Shown piece by piece: positions 35,246 to 44,586 of a DNA stretch of 64,000 nt. Position numbers and translations under genes: made by a program. The notes under the pieces are model-generated. The model was not told the DNA's origin and ran no database searches. It saw only the letters and a list, made by a program, of their open reading frames with translations. Within the stretch, counting starts at the first letter, position 1. Each line of letters begins with the position of its first letter. Source of the DNA: Clostridiales bacterium (GTDB lineage: Bacteria > Bacillota > Clostridia > Oscillospirales > Oscillospiraceae); contig CP107216.1 in the NCBI GenBank assembly GCA_025757645.1, forward strand, positions 929,501 through 993,500, given 5' to 3'.

Positions 35246-35341
35246 ATTGACAGCACGCGCCGCTTCCGCACGCAGGCCGTGGACGTCAACGGCATCACAA
35301 CGGGGTACGCATACGACACCGGCGCTGCGCGCCTGTACAGG

Positions 35342-37137
35342 ACGACGGCGGCCAACGGTACGCAGCAGGATTACCGCTACTGCACCGGCAGCGACCGCAC
35401 CGCCCTCACGTACATCAACGGCGTCGCCTCCATCCGCTATACCTACGACCGCGCGCAGCTGAGCGACCTCATCCGCAAAGGGTATCTGGGCTCGACGGGC
35501 TTCTGGCAGCACTACCTGCTGAACTATGATGCCTTCGGCAACATGACGCGCGTGCAGGTCTGCGCCTCGAGCGCGGAGCGAGAGGGGTACACTACGCCCA
35601 TCACCCTCGCGTCGTATACATATGAGGGCAACGTCAACAACGGCCGGCTGGCCACGATGACCTACGGCAACGGCGACAGTGTCAGCTACACCTATGACGC
35701 GTTTGACAGGCAGCGCACCGCTGCGTATAATGACGGTACAACCTACCACTACGACTATAGCAGCGACAACGACCTCACGCGGCAGTACGCCACGGACGGC
35801 GACGGCAAGGTCACGGAGCAGTACAGCTACCAGTACGACAGCCTCGGCCGCCTCATCCATTCGCGCCAGTCGACGGCCAACGGCGCGCTCATCCAGTCCA
35901 CGCAGCATATGTACGATGCCGCCAACCGCATGACGTCGCAGTCGTGGCAGTTCGGCACGGGCCTTTACCGGCAGCAGTATTCTTACACCGGCGTCAAGGC
36001 CGACGGCACGGCCGACAGCTCGGTCGACGGCACGATCAGCGCCATCACGACCACGATCCCGAACCAGCTCGACGTCACGTCTAAGTACGAGTACAATGAC
36101 CTGCGCCAGCTTGAGAAAAAGACGGTCACTGTGCCCAACCAGAACAGGGGCACGACCACGGTCTACACCCGCGGCTATACCTATGCGGTCATCGCGGAGG
36201 ATAAGGACTGCAACCGCGTCGGCACACGGCTGGCGAGCACGGCCTACACGTTCGGCTCGAGCAGCCGCAGCTTCGACTATACCTACGACGCGGCCGGCAA
36301 CATCCAGACGGTCACGACCGGCGGCACGAATGTGCCCGCGGCAGCCGCCTCGAAGACGTATACCTACGACGCGCAGGGCCAACTTGCGACCGAGACCAAC
36401 GGCGGCGCGTCCCGCGCCTACGCCTACGACACGGTGGGCAACATCCGCAGCGTCACGACCGACGGCGCGGTCATAAAGTCCTTCGGCTACACGAACCCCT
36501 CGTGGCCCGACCTGCTCACGAGCGTGACAGTCGGCGGCACGACGAAGGACATTCTCTACGAAGGCCAGACCCAGACGAGCGGCATCCCGTCCTCCGGCAA
36601 CCCGGTCACGTATTACAACGGCAAGGATTATTCCTTCACGTGGACGAAGGGCCGCCAGCTCACCTCCGCGACGGTGGACGGCGAGCAGGTGTCCTACACC
36701 TACGACATGTCCGGCGTCCGCAGCAACAAGCAGGTCGGCGATACGACCTACACCTACACCACGCTCTCCGGCAAGGTCATGCGGCAGACTTGGGGTGACA
36801 ATAACGCCCTCGAGTTCGTCTATGACGACGGCAACCAGCCGTTCGCCGTGATCTACAAGCACGGCCAGACAACGGAGCTCTATTACTACGTCCTCAACGC
36901 GCAGGGCGATGTGTCCGCCATCCTCGATTCGAGCGGCAAACTCGCTGCGTCCTACGACTATGACGCCTGGGGCAACTGCACGGTGTATGACAGCAGTGCG
37001 AAAGTCCTCACCGATCCCACCAGCATCGCCAACCTCAACCCCCTGCGCTACCGCGGCTATTACTATGACGCCGAGACCGGCTTCTACTATCTCCAGAGCC
37101 GCTATTATGACCCGGCCATCTGCCGGTTCATCAACGC
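35342..37137 (+). repeat. RHS core direct repeat, copy 2
   Basis: This is the partner of 32121-33913 in direct orientation. Homologous exchange between the copies would delete the first tip, its immunity gene and hairpin, and fuse the second tip to the secreted protein. Confidence 0.9.
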
Positions 37138-37209
37138 GGACACCTTCGCCACCACCGACGCCAACGGTCTCCTCAGCGCCAATATGTTCGCGTATTGCGA
37201 GAATAATCC
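37040..37209 (+). repeat. Terminal RHS core shared with cassette 3
   Basis: These 170 bases, CCCCTGCGCT to AATAATCC, recur with a handful of changes at 38321-38490. They encode the LRYRGYYYDAETGFYYLQ core and the ANMFAYCENNP hinge. Confidence 0.85.
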
Positions 37210-37521
37210 AATTGGCAATAGTGATCCGGACGGATATTTTGCAGCAGCGCTGACTGGTGGAGGGTATTTATCTGGCATTCTAGTAGCAGGAGGGGCCAAC
37301 TTTTGGAATCCTGCTGGGTGGATTGTCGTTGGTATAACTGTTGCTGTTGCTGTTGGAGCTGGCTTTTACTATTATAGTGAGCATTCAAAACGAAATGGTA
37401 GTGATAAGCGCACAAAAGACAAACACCAAAAAGGAAATGCACGTAGGCAGAGGGACCAAGGCGGCGAAAAGAAAAAGCAAAAATCGGGATGGAAAAGCCG
37501 AAGATAGGAAGATGGTAATAT

Positions 37522-38076
37522 ATGTTGGGAGGCGCTTTTGTGTTAGATGTTATTCGAAAATGCTTCGAGGATGGAAATGTTGCTAGTTTCTTTTGCAATC
37601 CGGACTATACGGACTTACATTTGACTGGATATGTTGCAAAGTATAGTGCCGATGAAGTGCTGATAGCTCACATTTCTGTTCATGGGTATTATGATGGGTT
37701 CATTCTAAAGCCGGTAAAAGATATTTATAGAATTGATTATGCAGGAAATTATGAAACCAAAATTGATCGTCTGTATAAACAAAGAAAACAAGGCCATCCA
37801 AATTTAGGGGGGATTGGCGATGGAGAAATAATGCCCTCGCTTTTTAGCTATGCAAAGGATAATTCGCTAATAATTTGCTTGGAATTTCAGGACAATCTTT
37901 TGCGCGGTTTTGTAAACAATTATAATGATAATACCATTTGCATTAATATAATTGATGATTATGGCTGTGACGATGGTATATCTGTCATAAATCTTGAAGA
38001 TATACTAACAGTTTCAGTGGATACAGACGATGAGCAGGACGCTTTGCTCTTGTATAAAGCAAATCAGACCAATTAA
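37522..38076 (+). CDS. Putative immunity protein of cassette 2
   Basis: The 184-residue protein follows the RHS copy 2 stop by 14 bases, with AGGAAG before the ATG. It is AT-rich and acidic (DDYGCDDGISVINLEDILTVSVDTDDEQD). No membrane segment is present. The middle has YTDLHLTGYVAKYSADEVLIAHISVHGYYDGFILKPVKDIYRIDY, a beta-rich pattern similar to small Sm-like or PH-like folds. I do not recognise a named family. Location and composition support an immunity role; an acidic protein facing a basic toxin tip is chemically sensible. A GTG at 37540 after GGGAGG is an alternative start. Confidence 0.6.
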   Translation: MLGGAFVLDVIRKCFEDGNVASFFCNPDYTDLHLTGYVAKYSADEVLIAHISVHGYYDGFILKPVKDIYRIDYAGNYETKIDRLYKQRKQGHPNLGGIGDGEIMPSLFSYAKDNSLIICLEFQDNLLRGFVNNYNDNTICINIIDDYGCDDGISVINLEDILTVSVDTDDEQDALLLYKANQTN

Positions 38077-38114
38077 TTAAGTTAGCCTTAAAATACGGAT
38101 TCTCATTAGCCATA

Positions 38115-38143
38115 AGTGGGCGGTGCAGCAGCACCGCCCGCAG
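38115..38143 (+). terminator. Cassette-end hairpin, copy 2
   Basis: GGGCGGTGC (38118-38126) pairs with GCACCGCCC (38131-38139). It differs from copies 1 and 3 by GTGGGC for GCGGGC and lacks the T run (GCAGGAAAATGG follows), so it may terminate poorly. Confidence 0.7.
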
Positions 38144-38155
38144 GAAAATGGATAA

Positions 38156-38947
38156 GTGGTCACTATGATGCGTACAACCGTCAGCACACAACCACAGATC
38201 ATCATCGTTGTCTGCTGCATTACGCTGCGCCGCAGCGCCTATGACGCGTGGGGCAGCTATTCCGTGCATGGTGCTGACGGCAAAAAGACCACGGATACCA
38301 GTTTCATTGGGCACATCAATCCCCTGCGCTACCGCGGCTATTACTATGACGCCGAGACCGGCTTCTACTATCTCCAGAGCCGCTATTATGACCCGGCCAT
38401 CTGCCGGTTCATCAACGCGGACACCTTCGCTACCACCGACGCCAACGGCTTCCTCAGCGCCAATATGTTCGCATATTGCGAGAACAATCCGATTATGCGG
38501 GTTGATGCGGACGGAGAGATATGGAATGTCATTGCGGGTGCTGTAATCGGCGCAGGCCTTGAAGTTTTAGGCCAACTGATGACAGGCACGAAATTCGCTG
38601 ATATTAATTGGGGCAGCGTTGCAATGGAAGGAGCTTTGGGCGCTGTATCAAGCCTTGGCATACCGGCTCGAATAACAAGCAAGTTGGGCAAAGTTGCATT
38701 TACCGCTTTTAAAGATGTCGTAATACCAACCACGGTTGAAGTAAGGAGTCAAATAAAAACCAATAAACGTGTCAATTACACAAAAACTGCAATTACGGCT
38801 TCGAAAGCAAGTATAAATTCTGCTGTTACTGCTGGGACCGATCGCTTATTAAAGAGCACTAGCAGTCGAATGGCAAAGGCTGTAGTTCATTCGACACGTC
38901 AACTGTTTTTCTTCACTTTCGGGCTAATAAGCAAGTTTTGGAGGTGA
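38156..38947 (+). pseudogene. Truncated RHS copy 3 with a hydrophobic tip
   Basis: The open frame contains a short RHS core (AYDAWGSYSVHGADGK, then LRYRGYYYDAETGFYYLQSRYYDP) from 38241 and ends at 38947. Upstream of this, scraps such as 'YDAYNRQ' in another frame show decay. The tip begins after VDADGEIWN with a Gly/Ala-rich hydrophobic helix (VIAGAVIGAGLEVLGQLMTG) and ends FFFTFGLISKFWR. Between them is a Lys/Ser/Thr-rich stretch. The paired downstream gene encodes a membrane protein, which would fit a toxin acting at the membrane. No secretion signal exists, so this cassette is presumably a silent donor. Confidence 0.7.
38321..38490 (+). repeat. Terminal RHS core in cassette 3
   Basis: This is the third copy of the terminal core, in direct orientation with 37040-37209. 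It is long enough to serve as a homology arm for tip exchange. Confidence 0.85.
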
Positions 38948-38951
38948 CTTT

Positions 38952-39509
38952 ATGAAAGAGTTGATTTTTCAGCCTTATAAAAGAGGTGTAATTAGCGGTG
39001 GAATTATATCAGTTATCCTTTGTGTTGGGCTATTCGCCTATCTTACATTTGAAGATGGGGAGTGCCCATCAAAGAATTCGTTAATCTTTTTGTGTGTATC
39101 TTCAGCCGTAGTTGTTCTTGTTTATGCTGTAACAGTGTTTAGTATAGTTAGATCGGCTGGATACAGAACCAAAATTGTAGTCAGCCAGCAGGGATTTGCG
39201 GTTGTAGACCCCAAGCGTTCGGAACCTGTATTTGTACCATGGAGCGAGCAGATCTATCTGTGTACTTGCATGGAAGGAGACGTCTATAGCTATCATTGGA
39301 TTCATGATACGATACTTTGCTTTTCCAATCAGGACATAAGCGGACAGTGGATAGAAAGGGGCCAAACCGTGAACTACCGGCAGACGTTTGAAACAGATGC
39401 CGGACAGCCGTGGGTCGTTGCACTGACTTATGGCAGCAAGGCGAAATGCAGGAAAGATGCAGCACGCGTCCGCCAGCACATGGACGGCTGTTCACAACAA
39501 TCAGAGTAA
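38952..39509 (+). CDS. Putative membrane immunity protein of cassette 3
   Basis: The 185-residue protein starts four bases after the RHS copy 3 stop, with GGAGGTGACTTT before the ATG. Two membrane helices are clear (GVISGGIISVILCVGLFAYLTF and LIFLCVSSAVVVLVYAVTVF). A soluble C-terminal part follows with a PH-like pattern (KIVVSQQGFAVVDPKRSEPVFVPWSEQIYL). The same plan and a very similar start region occur in the orphan gene at 53065. Two-helix proteins behind RHS tips usually neutralise membrane-acting toxins, which agrees with the hydrophobic tip here. The function is inferred from position. Confidence 0.6.
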   Translation: MKELIFQPYKRGVISGGIISVILCVGLFAYLTFEDGECPSKNSLIFLCVSSAVVVLVYAVTVFSIVRSAGYRTKIVVSQQGFAVVDPKRSEPVFVPWSEQIYLCTCMEGDVYSYHWIHDTILCFSNQDISGQWIERGQTVNYRQTFETDAGQPWVVALTYGSKAKCRKDAARVRQHMDGCSQQSE

Positions 39510-39522
39510 TTCTACATAGTAA

Positions 39523-39558
39523 GCGGGCGGTGCAACAGCACCGCCCGCGTTTTGTTTC
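39523..39558 (+). terminator. Cassette-end hairpin, copy 3
   Basis: GCGGGCGGTGC (39523-39533) pairs with GCACCGCCCGC (39538-39548), followed by GTTTTGTTTCTCT. It closes the RHS array just before the convergent conjugation genes. Confidence 0.85.
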
Positions 39559-39633
39559 TCTTGGTGGGGTTGCGTTCGCGCCAAGAAAAATGAACAAATG
39601 CCATCATATATGGTTTTTTGTGCTCTTTCTTAT

Positions 39634-41121
39634 CTATTCCGGAATACCGTAGCCTAGAATTTCGTAGTATCCCACCGGATATTGGCGCTGTCGGCAGCTG
39701 TCGCCGGAATTGCCCTCGATGGTGTAGACAATGCCGTTTTCGCATTTTTCCACGATGCCGACATGATCGGACTGCCCGTCCTGCGGACCGGATAAGCCCT
39801 TGTTGTCCCAATCGAAGAAAATGATCTGACCGGCAGACGGCTCAAAGCTGCCGTCCTGCCATTGTCCACGGTCCTTGAACCACTGCACCCCATTGACACA
39901 GCCTGCGAACTTCGGAATAACACCGCTGTCGATATAGCCGCACTTATTCGCACACCAAGATACAAAGCAGGCGCACCACTCCACACGGGAGTTAAATCCA
40001 TACCATGACCAATAGGGCTGACCGCCCACATTGCCGATCTGCGACAAGGCCACCGTGACGATAGCATCGTCCCCGGAGTAAATGCCGTAAAGGACGGCTG
40101 ACCACATACTACGGTTTTCCTCGGCAAGCAATTCAGAGAGCTGCTGCCGCTGATCGGCGTTGAAGTTGAAACGGTCTGCCATTTCTTCGGCGGTCTTGTG
40201 GCTGACCGTAATATAAAGGTAGGTGTGTGTGACTGTTGTAATGGTTTCTACGATGTTCCCGTGGCCGTCATCGGTTTCGGTGATAATCTTTCCGGGCTTT
40301 CTCTCAATGTGAGAAGATATTTCATTCATCTGCCAGAAAATATCTTTGAGGATGGCTTTCTTGGCATCGTCCACCGTGGCGACCTCCTGCTGATCGTTGG
40401 GGTCGGTGGTGGTTTTCACCGCATACACGGCCAGCACCTCCGGCCAGACGGCACGGGAGCCGGACATCTCCAGCTCATCATAGGTGAGATTTGCCCTTGC
40501 GGTATCGATCTGCGACTGATAGTCGGCGTTAATTTCCTGCACAGCCTGCCGCATAGTTTGCCCCGTGCCGCTGCCCTCGCCGGAGAAGAAGATGCCGAAA
40601 CAAGAGCCGACGATCAGCCCGATCAGGCAGACTACGATGATGACGGTGACAGAGACCCATCCACCGGCGGCGATAGCTGCGGCTAAGGCCTTCGCTTTGG
40701 CAATTACGGCTTTAACAGCGGTAGTAGTAGCCTTGACAGCCGTCTTCCTTGTGGAACTAGCAAACGCCTGCCTACTGCGGCTATTTGCTTTGATGGTGTT
40801 ATGCACCGGTTTCTTTGGTAAATCCGCCTTTCTCAGCTGAAAGTGCTCTTTTGCCTTGGAGATGTTTTGCTTGGTGACCTTTACACCCTTGCGGTTAGCC
40901 TTATCCACCCCGTATGCGGCTTCGTGAGCTGCCGTTTCCACCCCGGTCAAAGTGCGGTCGGCGGCGTATTCTTCGGGAGAGGATTCCGCCGCAAAGACGC
41001 CGTGCTCCGCCTTGTCCTTGGTGCGGACATAGGCATCCTTCATCCGCTCAGCGGCCACCGCCGATTTGTCGATTGCCTTTACCGTTCCCTTGACCACATC
41101 CCGTATCTTGATGTCAGGCAT
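39634..41121 (-). CDS. CHAP-domain peptidoglycan hydrolase of the conjugation module
   Basis: From the ATG at 41121 (after GCGGAGGTGG) the protein is 495 residues. A Lys/Ala-rich cytoplasmic region precedes one membrane helix at about residues 168-192 (WVSVTVIIVVCLIGLIVGSCFGIFF). A helical section follows. The C-terminal CHAP-like amidase has Cys and His in SRVEWCACFVSWCANKCGY and SDHVGIVEKC (about 375-470). Such proteins correspond to VirB1/CwlT and open the cell wall for the transfer apparatus. The start overlaps the sortase stop by eight bases. In related elements more tra genes lie beyond it; here the RHS array begins instead. Confidence 0.9.
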   Translation of the reverse strand: MPDIKIRDVVKGTVKAIDKSAVAAERMKDAYVRTKDKAEHGVFAAESSPEEYAADRTLTGVETAAHEAAYGVDKANRKGVKVTKQNISKAKEHFQLRKADLPKKPVHNTIKANSRSRQAFASSTRKTAVKATTTAVKAVIAKAKALAAAIAAGGWVSVTVIIVVCLIGLIVGSCFGIFFSGEGSGTGQTMRQAVQEINADYQSQIDTARANLTYDELEMSGSRAVWPEVLAVYAVKTTTDPNDQQEVATVDDAKKAILKDIFWQMNEISSHIERKPGKIITETDDGHGNIVETITTVTHTYLYITVSHKTAEEMADRFNFNADQRQQLSELLAEENRSMWSAVLYGIYSGDDAIVTVALSQIGNVGGQPYWSWYGFNSRVEWCACFVSWCANKCGYIDSGVIPKFAGCVNGVQWFKDRGQWQDGSFEPSAGQIIFFDWDNKGLSGPQDGQSDHVGIVEKCENGIVYTIEGNSGDSCRQRQYPVGYYEILGYGIPE

Positions 41122-41875
41122 TGTTGCCCACCTCCGCAGAGGGTACGGCGATCCGCTTGGCAACAACGACTATGCGCCCGTTTTTGCGGCTGTATTCGCA
41201 GGTAGAGAGCGTGATCAGCCTGTCGCCGTATTCCGCCGTTACGCCGGTGTCATAAAGAGAAAGTGCCTTGCATTGGGCGATATAATCATCAAAGTCCTCC
41301 GCCGACTCCGCACGGGTAAAGTGGTAATACTTGAAGCCCTGCTCGGAATAGGCGACGGTCTTGAACACCGCCACGATCTCATATTCGCCAAAGCCAGATA
41401 GCGTATCAAAATGGATGGTCTTGTGCTCTCTATAAAAGTCCTCGTTTTCATACTTGCAGAGATCGGTAAACATCGTCCCGTTGTTCATGTGGTGGCCGTA
41501 GATCACGCAGTTGTCGGACAGCGCAATGTCGCAGTTTTCCTGTACATAGGGCACGCCGTAATCGCTGTACTGTTTGTCAAAGCCCCGTTTCAGATAGAAA
41601 TTCGGCTCGTCCACGGTCTGCATCACGGGATAGTCGATGTTCGTGCCGGGAACGGAGAGCCAGCCCACAAAGTCACTGTTCTGTTCCTGCACCGCCCGAT
41701 ACTTTTCAAATGCCGTCAGCTCCGGCAACGGCTTGGTTTCCACCAGTGCGGCGACCTGTTCAAAGGCTTCGGTGGCCTGTTTTCCGTCCGCATACTGCCG
41801 ACAGAGCATGATGCCGGAGAAAAGGAAAAGGGCGGCACATACGGCCGCCCCGATCATCAGATATTTACTTTTCAT
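41114..41875 (-). CDS. srtB: Class B sortase
   Basis: The 253-residue transpeptidase has an N-terminal membrane anchor (YLMIGAAVCAALFLFSGIMLC). The class B fold follows: FVGWLSVPGTNIDYPVMQTVDEPNFYL, the catalytic His in NCVIYGHHMNNGTMFTDL (near 125) and the catalytic Cys in RLITLSTCEYSRKNGRIVVVAKR (near 230, with the essential Arg shortly after). It would attach surface proteins to peptidoglycan. I found no obvious sorting motif in the element genes present, so its substrate may lie in the missing part. It follows VirB4 by 12 bases. Confidence 0.94.
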   Translation of the reverse strand: MKSKYLMIGAAVCAALFLFSGIMLCRQYADGKQATEAFEQVAALVETKPLPELTAFEKYRAVQEQNSDFVGWLSVPGTNIDYPVMQTVDEPNFYLKRGFDKQYSDYGVPYVQENCDIALSDNCVIYGHHMNNGTMFTDLCKYENEDFYREHKTIHFDTLSGFGEYEIVAVFKTVAYSEQGFKYYHFTRAESAEDFDDYIAQCKALSLYDTGVTAEYGDRLITLSTCEYSRKNGRIVVVAKRIAVPSAEVGNNA

Positions 41876-41887
41876 ATATGGCCTCCT

Positions 41888-44233
41888 TTAAGATGCGTTT
41901 CCGCTGCCGAACACACCCTCGCCGGGGCGCGTCGTCATCAAGCGGTAAAGGTCGGTATCTTTGGGAAAACGGTTGATAAACGGCACAAGCGCCGAGCCGT
42001 ATTTGATCAGCCCGCAGCCTGCGTCGGCGTTGGTGACATAGCTCATTTGCTCGTCGGAGATGTTCAGGAGCTTCGAGAGCTTGGCACGGTCGGAAAACGC
42101 CTGATTGAGCATAACCACGAACTCGGAGTTGGAGAGCATGGTGCTCGCCTGCACGGAATCCAGCAGGTATTCCACATTCTGCGTGATGGCGGTGGGATAG
42201 CCGTTGCGCTTACGGAACTGCCGCCATGCAGAGTTGAAGAAAATGCCGCTCTGCTCATTTTCAAAAACGACATGAAATTCGTCGATGAAGATGTGGGTGC
42301 GCTTGCCCTTCTTCCAGTTAAGGGTGACACGGTTGAGAATGGTGTCGGTGATCACCAGCAGTCCCGTCGGCTTCAACTGCTCGCCAAGGCCGTGAATATC
42401 GAATACGACGATGCGCTTGTCGAGATCGACGGTGCTTTCGTGACCGAAAATATCCAGTGAGCCGGTGGTGAACAGCTCCAGCGACAAGGCGATCTCCTTT
42501 GCCTTTTCTTCGGGCTGTTCCAGCAGCTTGTTTCGCAGGTCGCAGAGCGCAGCGGGCTTGCCCGTCCGCTCGGCATCCTGATACACCAGCGCCGTGCAGC
42601 GGTCGATGATGGATTTCTGCTGTGGGCCGACACCGGCCTTGTCGATCTGCTCCACAAGGGACATGATGAACTGCGATTTTTCCACGATGGGGTTGTTCTC
42701 GCCGTAGCCGTCCACCATATACATGGCGTTCAAACGGTCTTTGCCGCCTGCCGCCATATGAATGACGGTCGCCGTTTCCTTGCCCAGAGCCGCCGCCAGC
42801 GCACCAAATTCGTTTTCGGGATCGCAGATCAGCACATCATCGGTGGTGTCGAGAATGAGAAAAGCGATCAACTCCTTGGCGCTGAACGATTTGCCCGAAC
42901 CGGGCACACCCAGCAGGAACGCCGACTGGTTCAGAAGATTGGCCTTGTTGCACATAATGAGGTTGTGGGAGATGGCGTTTTCTCCGAAGTAAATGCCGCC
43001 CTTGTCCTGCACCTCTTGCACCTTAAAGGGCATGAACACCGCAAGGCTCTCAGTGGTGAGGGTGCGAAACGCATTGATCCTCCGTGTGCCGATGGGGAGA
43101 ACAGTGTTCAGCCCGTCGAACTGCTGGAATTTCAGCACGGCGAGCTGGCACATATGCTTTCGTGCCACGGCAAGTACCGTTTCGGTGTCGCTGTCGAGCT
43201 GTTTTTTGTCGCCGGCGGTAATGACCATCGTAATGACCGCCAGCATCATCCGTTGATCCCTCGTGGTAAGGTCGTCCAGAAATTCCTTGCTCTCCTTGCG
43301 TTGGAGCTCCATATCATAGGGGACGACGGCGGAGAAATTGTTGTTGGCATTCTGCCTGCGCTGCCAATTGGTAATGTTGGTTTCGATACCGAGCAGACGG
43401 TTTTCCACCTCCCGCACGGCCTCGTCGGTGGGGATCGGCACAACATCGATCGACAGCATCATATTTCGGTTGAAATCGGTCAGCTCCGTGACCATGCTGT
43501 CTTTGATATACGAAGCGTAGTCTTTCAGAAACAAGACCCGGCAGTATTTCTCACCCAGTTTCAGGCGGTCGCTGCTTTTCTCCATAGAGTCGGGGCAGAT
43601 ATAGTCCTTGAAATCGTGTCCCTTACGCATCATGTCCTGTGGGTCGAAGTGAAACGCCGCTTCTTCACCCTGACGGTAGAAGTCGTGGAGCACCCGCAGC
43701 TTTTCGGCGGCATCCAGCTCGGTACACTTGGAGCCGAGGGCGGCAAAATGGGCAATCAAGTCAGCGCCGATCCGGGCAAAGTAGGTGCGGGCTTCTTCAA
43801 TGTCCTTTTTGCAGACCGACACCGTGATATATTTTTCCTGAATGATGCCGTTGGCACCGGTGGCCTTGTCCAGCAACATTTGATTGTATTCCCTGCGGTA
43901 CACATCGCAGGCATCGCCCCGCATGGGCATCAAGATCGACTGCTCGAAATTTGCCCGGTTCAGCCTGCGATTGTTGATGGTGATCTTTGTCGTCGCCCCG
44001 GAATCCAGACTGTTCAGCAGCTCCGAATAGGCAAGAAACATCTGCTCCTTGTCCTCACGGCTTGCCACGAGGTAGTTGATGTCGGTGAACTGATAGGTCT
44101 TGGAAAAGCGGCTGCCCACCTGAAAAATGCCGTCCTTCCAGATGCGGCGGACGGGGATCACATCCTGCACCTTGCGGGGCACGGTGTACCGCTCCTTGTC
44201 CTGTTTCAGCAGGTTTTTCAGCGTCTTGATCAT
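41888..44233 (-). CDS. VirB4/TraE-type conjugation ATPase
   Basis: The 781-residue ATPase powers the type IV secretion apparatus. Walker A is LLGVPGSGKSFSAKE (near residue 443). Walker B is KRTHIFIDEFHVVF (near 655), followed by YPTAITQNVEYLLDS and the motor-domain arginine region. The N-terminal half is the VirB4-type membrane-associated domain (SRFSKTYQFTDINYLVASREDKEQ). The ATG overlaps the PrgI stop by four bases. Length and motifs match intact Gram-positive VirB4 proteins of Tn1549-like elements. Confidence 0.96.
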   Translation of the reverse strand: MIKTLKNLLKQDKERYTVPRKVQDVIPVRRIWKDGIFQVGSRFSKTYQFTDINYLVASREDKEQMFLAYSELLNSLDSGATTKITINNRRLNRANFEQSILMPMRGDACDVYRREYNQMLLDKATGANGIIQEKYITVSVCKKDIEEARTYFARIGADLIAHFAALGSKCTELDAAEKLRVLHDFYRQGEEAAFHFDPQDMMRKGHDFKDYICPDSMEKSSDRLKLGEKYCRVLFLKDYASYIKDSMVTELTDFNRNMMLSIDVVPIPTDEAVREVENRLLGIETNITNWQRRQNANNNFSAVVPYDMELQRKESKEFLDDLTTRDQRMMLAVITMVITAGDKKQLDSDTETVLAVARKHMCQLAVLKFQQFDGLNTVLPIGTRRINAFRTLTTESLAVFMPFKVQEVQDKGGIYFGENAISHNLIMCNKANLLNQSAFLLGVPGSGKSFSAKELIAFLILDTTDDVLICDPENEFGALAAALGKETATVIHMAAGGKDRLNAMYMVDGYGENNPIVEKSQFIMSLVEQIDKAGVGPQQKSIIDRCTALVYQDAERTGKPAALCDLRNKLLEQPEEKAKEIALSLELFTTGSLDIFGHESTVDLDKRIVVFDIHGLGEQLKPTGLLVITDTILNRVTLNWKKGKRTHIFIDEFHVVFENEQSGIFFNSAWRQFRKRNGYPTAITQNVEYLLDSVQASTMLSNSEFVVMLNQAFSDRAKLSKLLNISDEQMSYVTNADAGCGLIKYGSALVPFINRFPKDTDLYRLMTTRPGEGVFGSGNAS

Positions 44234-44574
44234 GATTTTCCGCCCTCCAATTTTTCTTTAAGCGCTTCATAGTAGAGGTTCGATGCTTCAAAGCAAAGCT
44301 CTTTCGGCTCTAACAGCTCCGAGCGCAGCCACGCCCAGAGGAATTGCTCGGCGGTCATACCGTGGTAAGTGATAAAGCCCAGCGCCGCAAAGGGTGCGGC
44401 ACCGAGAATACACATCCAACTGACGGTTTCCGTCCCGAAGTATGGTTTCAGCAGAAAGTACAGCCCCACGGCGACGAGGATCGCCAAGACAGAAAAAACG
44501 AACTGCCGCATGGACAGCCCGAAAAACATGGATTCCGTATAGTTGCGGATCTCTCGATTGATTTTCACTTCCAA
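44230..44574 (-). CDS. PrgI-family conjugation membrane protein
   Basis: The 114-residue protein has two membrane helices (FVFSVLAILVAVGLYFLL and MCILGAAPFAALGFITY) and begins MEVKINREIRNYTESMFFGLS, the PrgI start. PrgI corresponds to VirB3 and sits with VirB4 in the inner complex. The gene lies between the VirB6-like protein and VirB4, the usual order. Confidence 0.92.
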   Translation of the reverse strand: MEVKINREIRNYTESMFFGLSMRQFVFSVLAILVAVGLYFLLKPYFGTETVSWMCILGAAPFAALGFITYHGMTAEQFLWAWLRSELLEPKELCFEASNLYYEALKEKLEGGKS

Positions 44575-44586
44575 AATTCTTCCTCC

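Larger units (their letters stand above)
35246..37507 (+). pseudogene. Truncated RHS copy 2 with a basic C-terminal tip
   Basis: An RHS frame is open from directly behind the first hairpin (IDSTRRFRTQAVDVNGITTGYAYDTG) to 37507. A GTG at 35279 has no ribosome-binding site, and there is no signal peptide, linker or binding module, so it is probably silent as it stands. The core is 1.8 kb nearly identical to copy 1. After NSDPDGYFAAALTGGGYL the tip differs: a hydrophobic segment (WIVVGITVAVAVGAGFYYY), then about 35 strongly basic residues rich in Lys, Arg and Gln. It would become functional if recombined onto the full-length gene. I do not recognise the toxin class; the basic tail suggests nucleic-acid contact. 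Confidence 0.75.
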
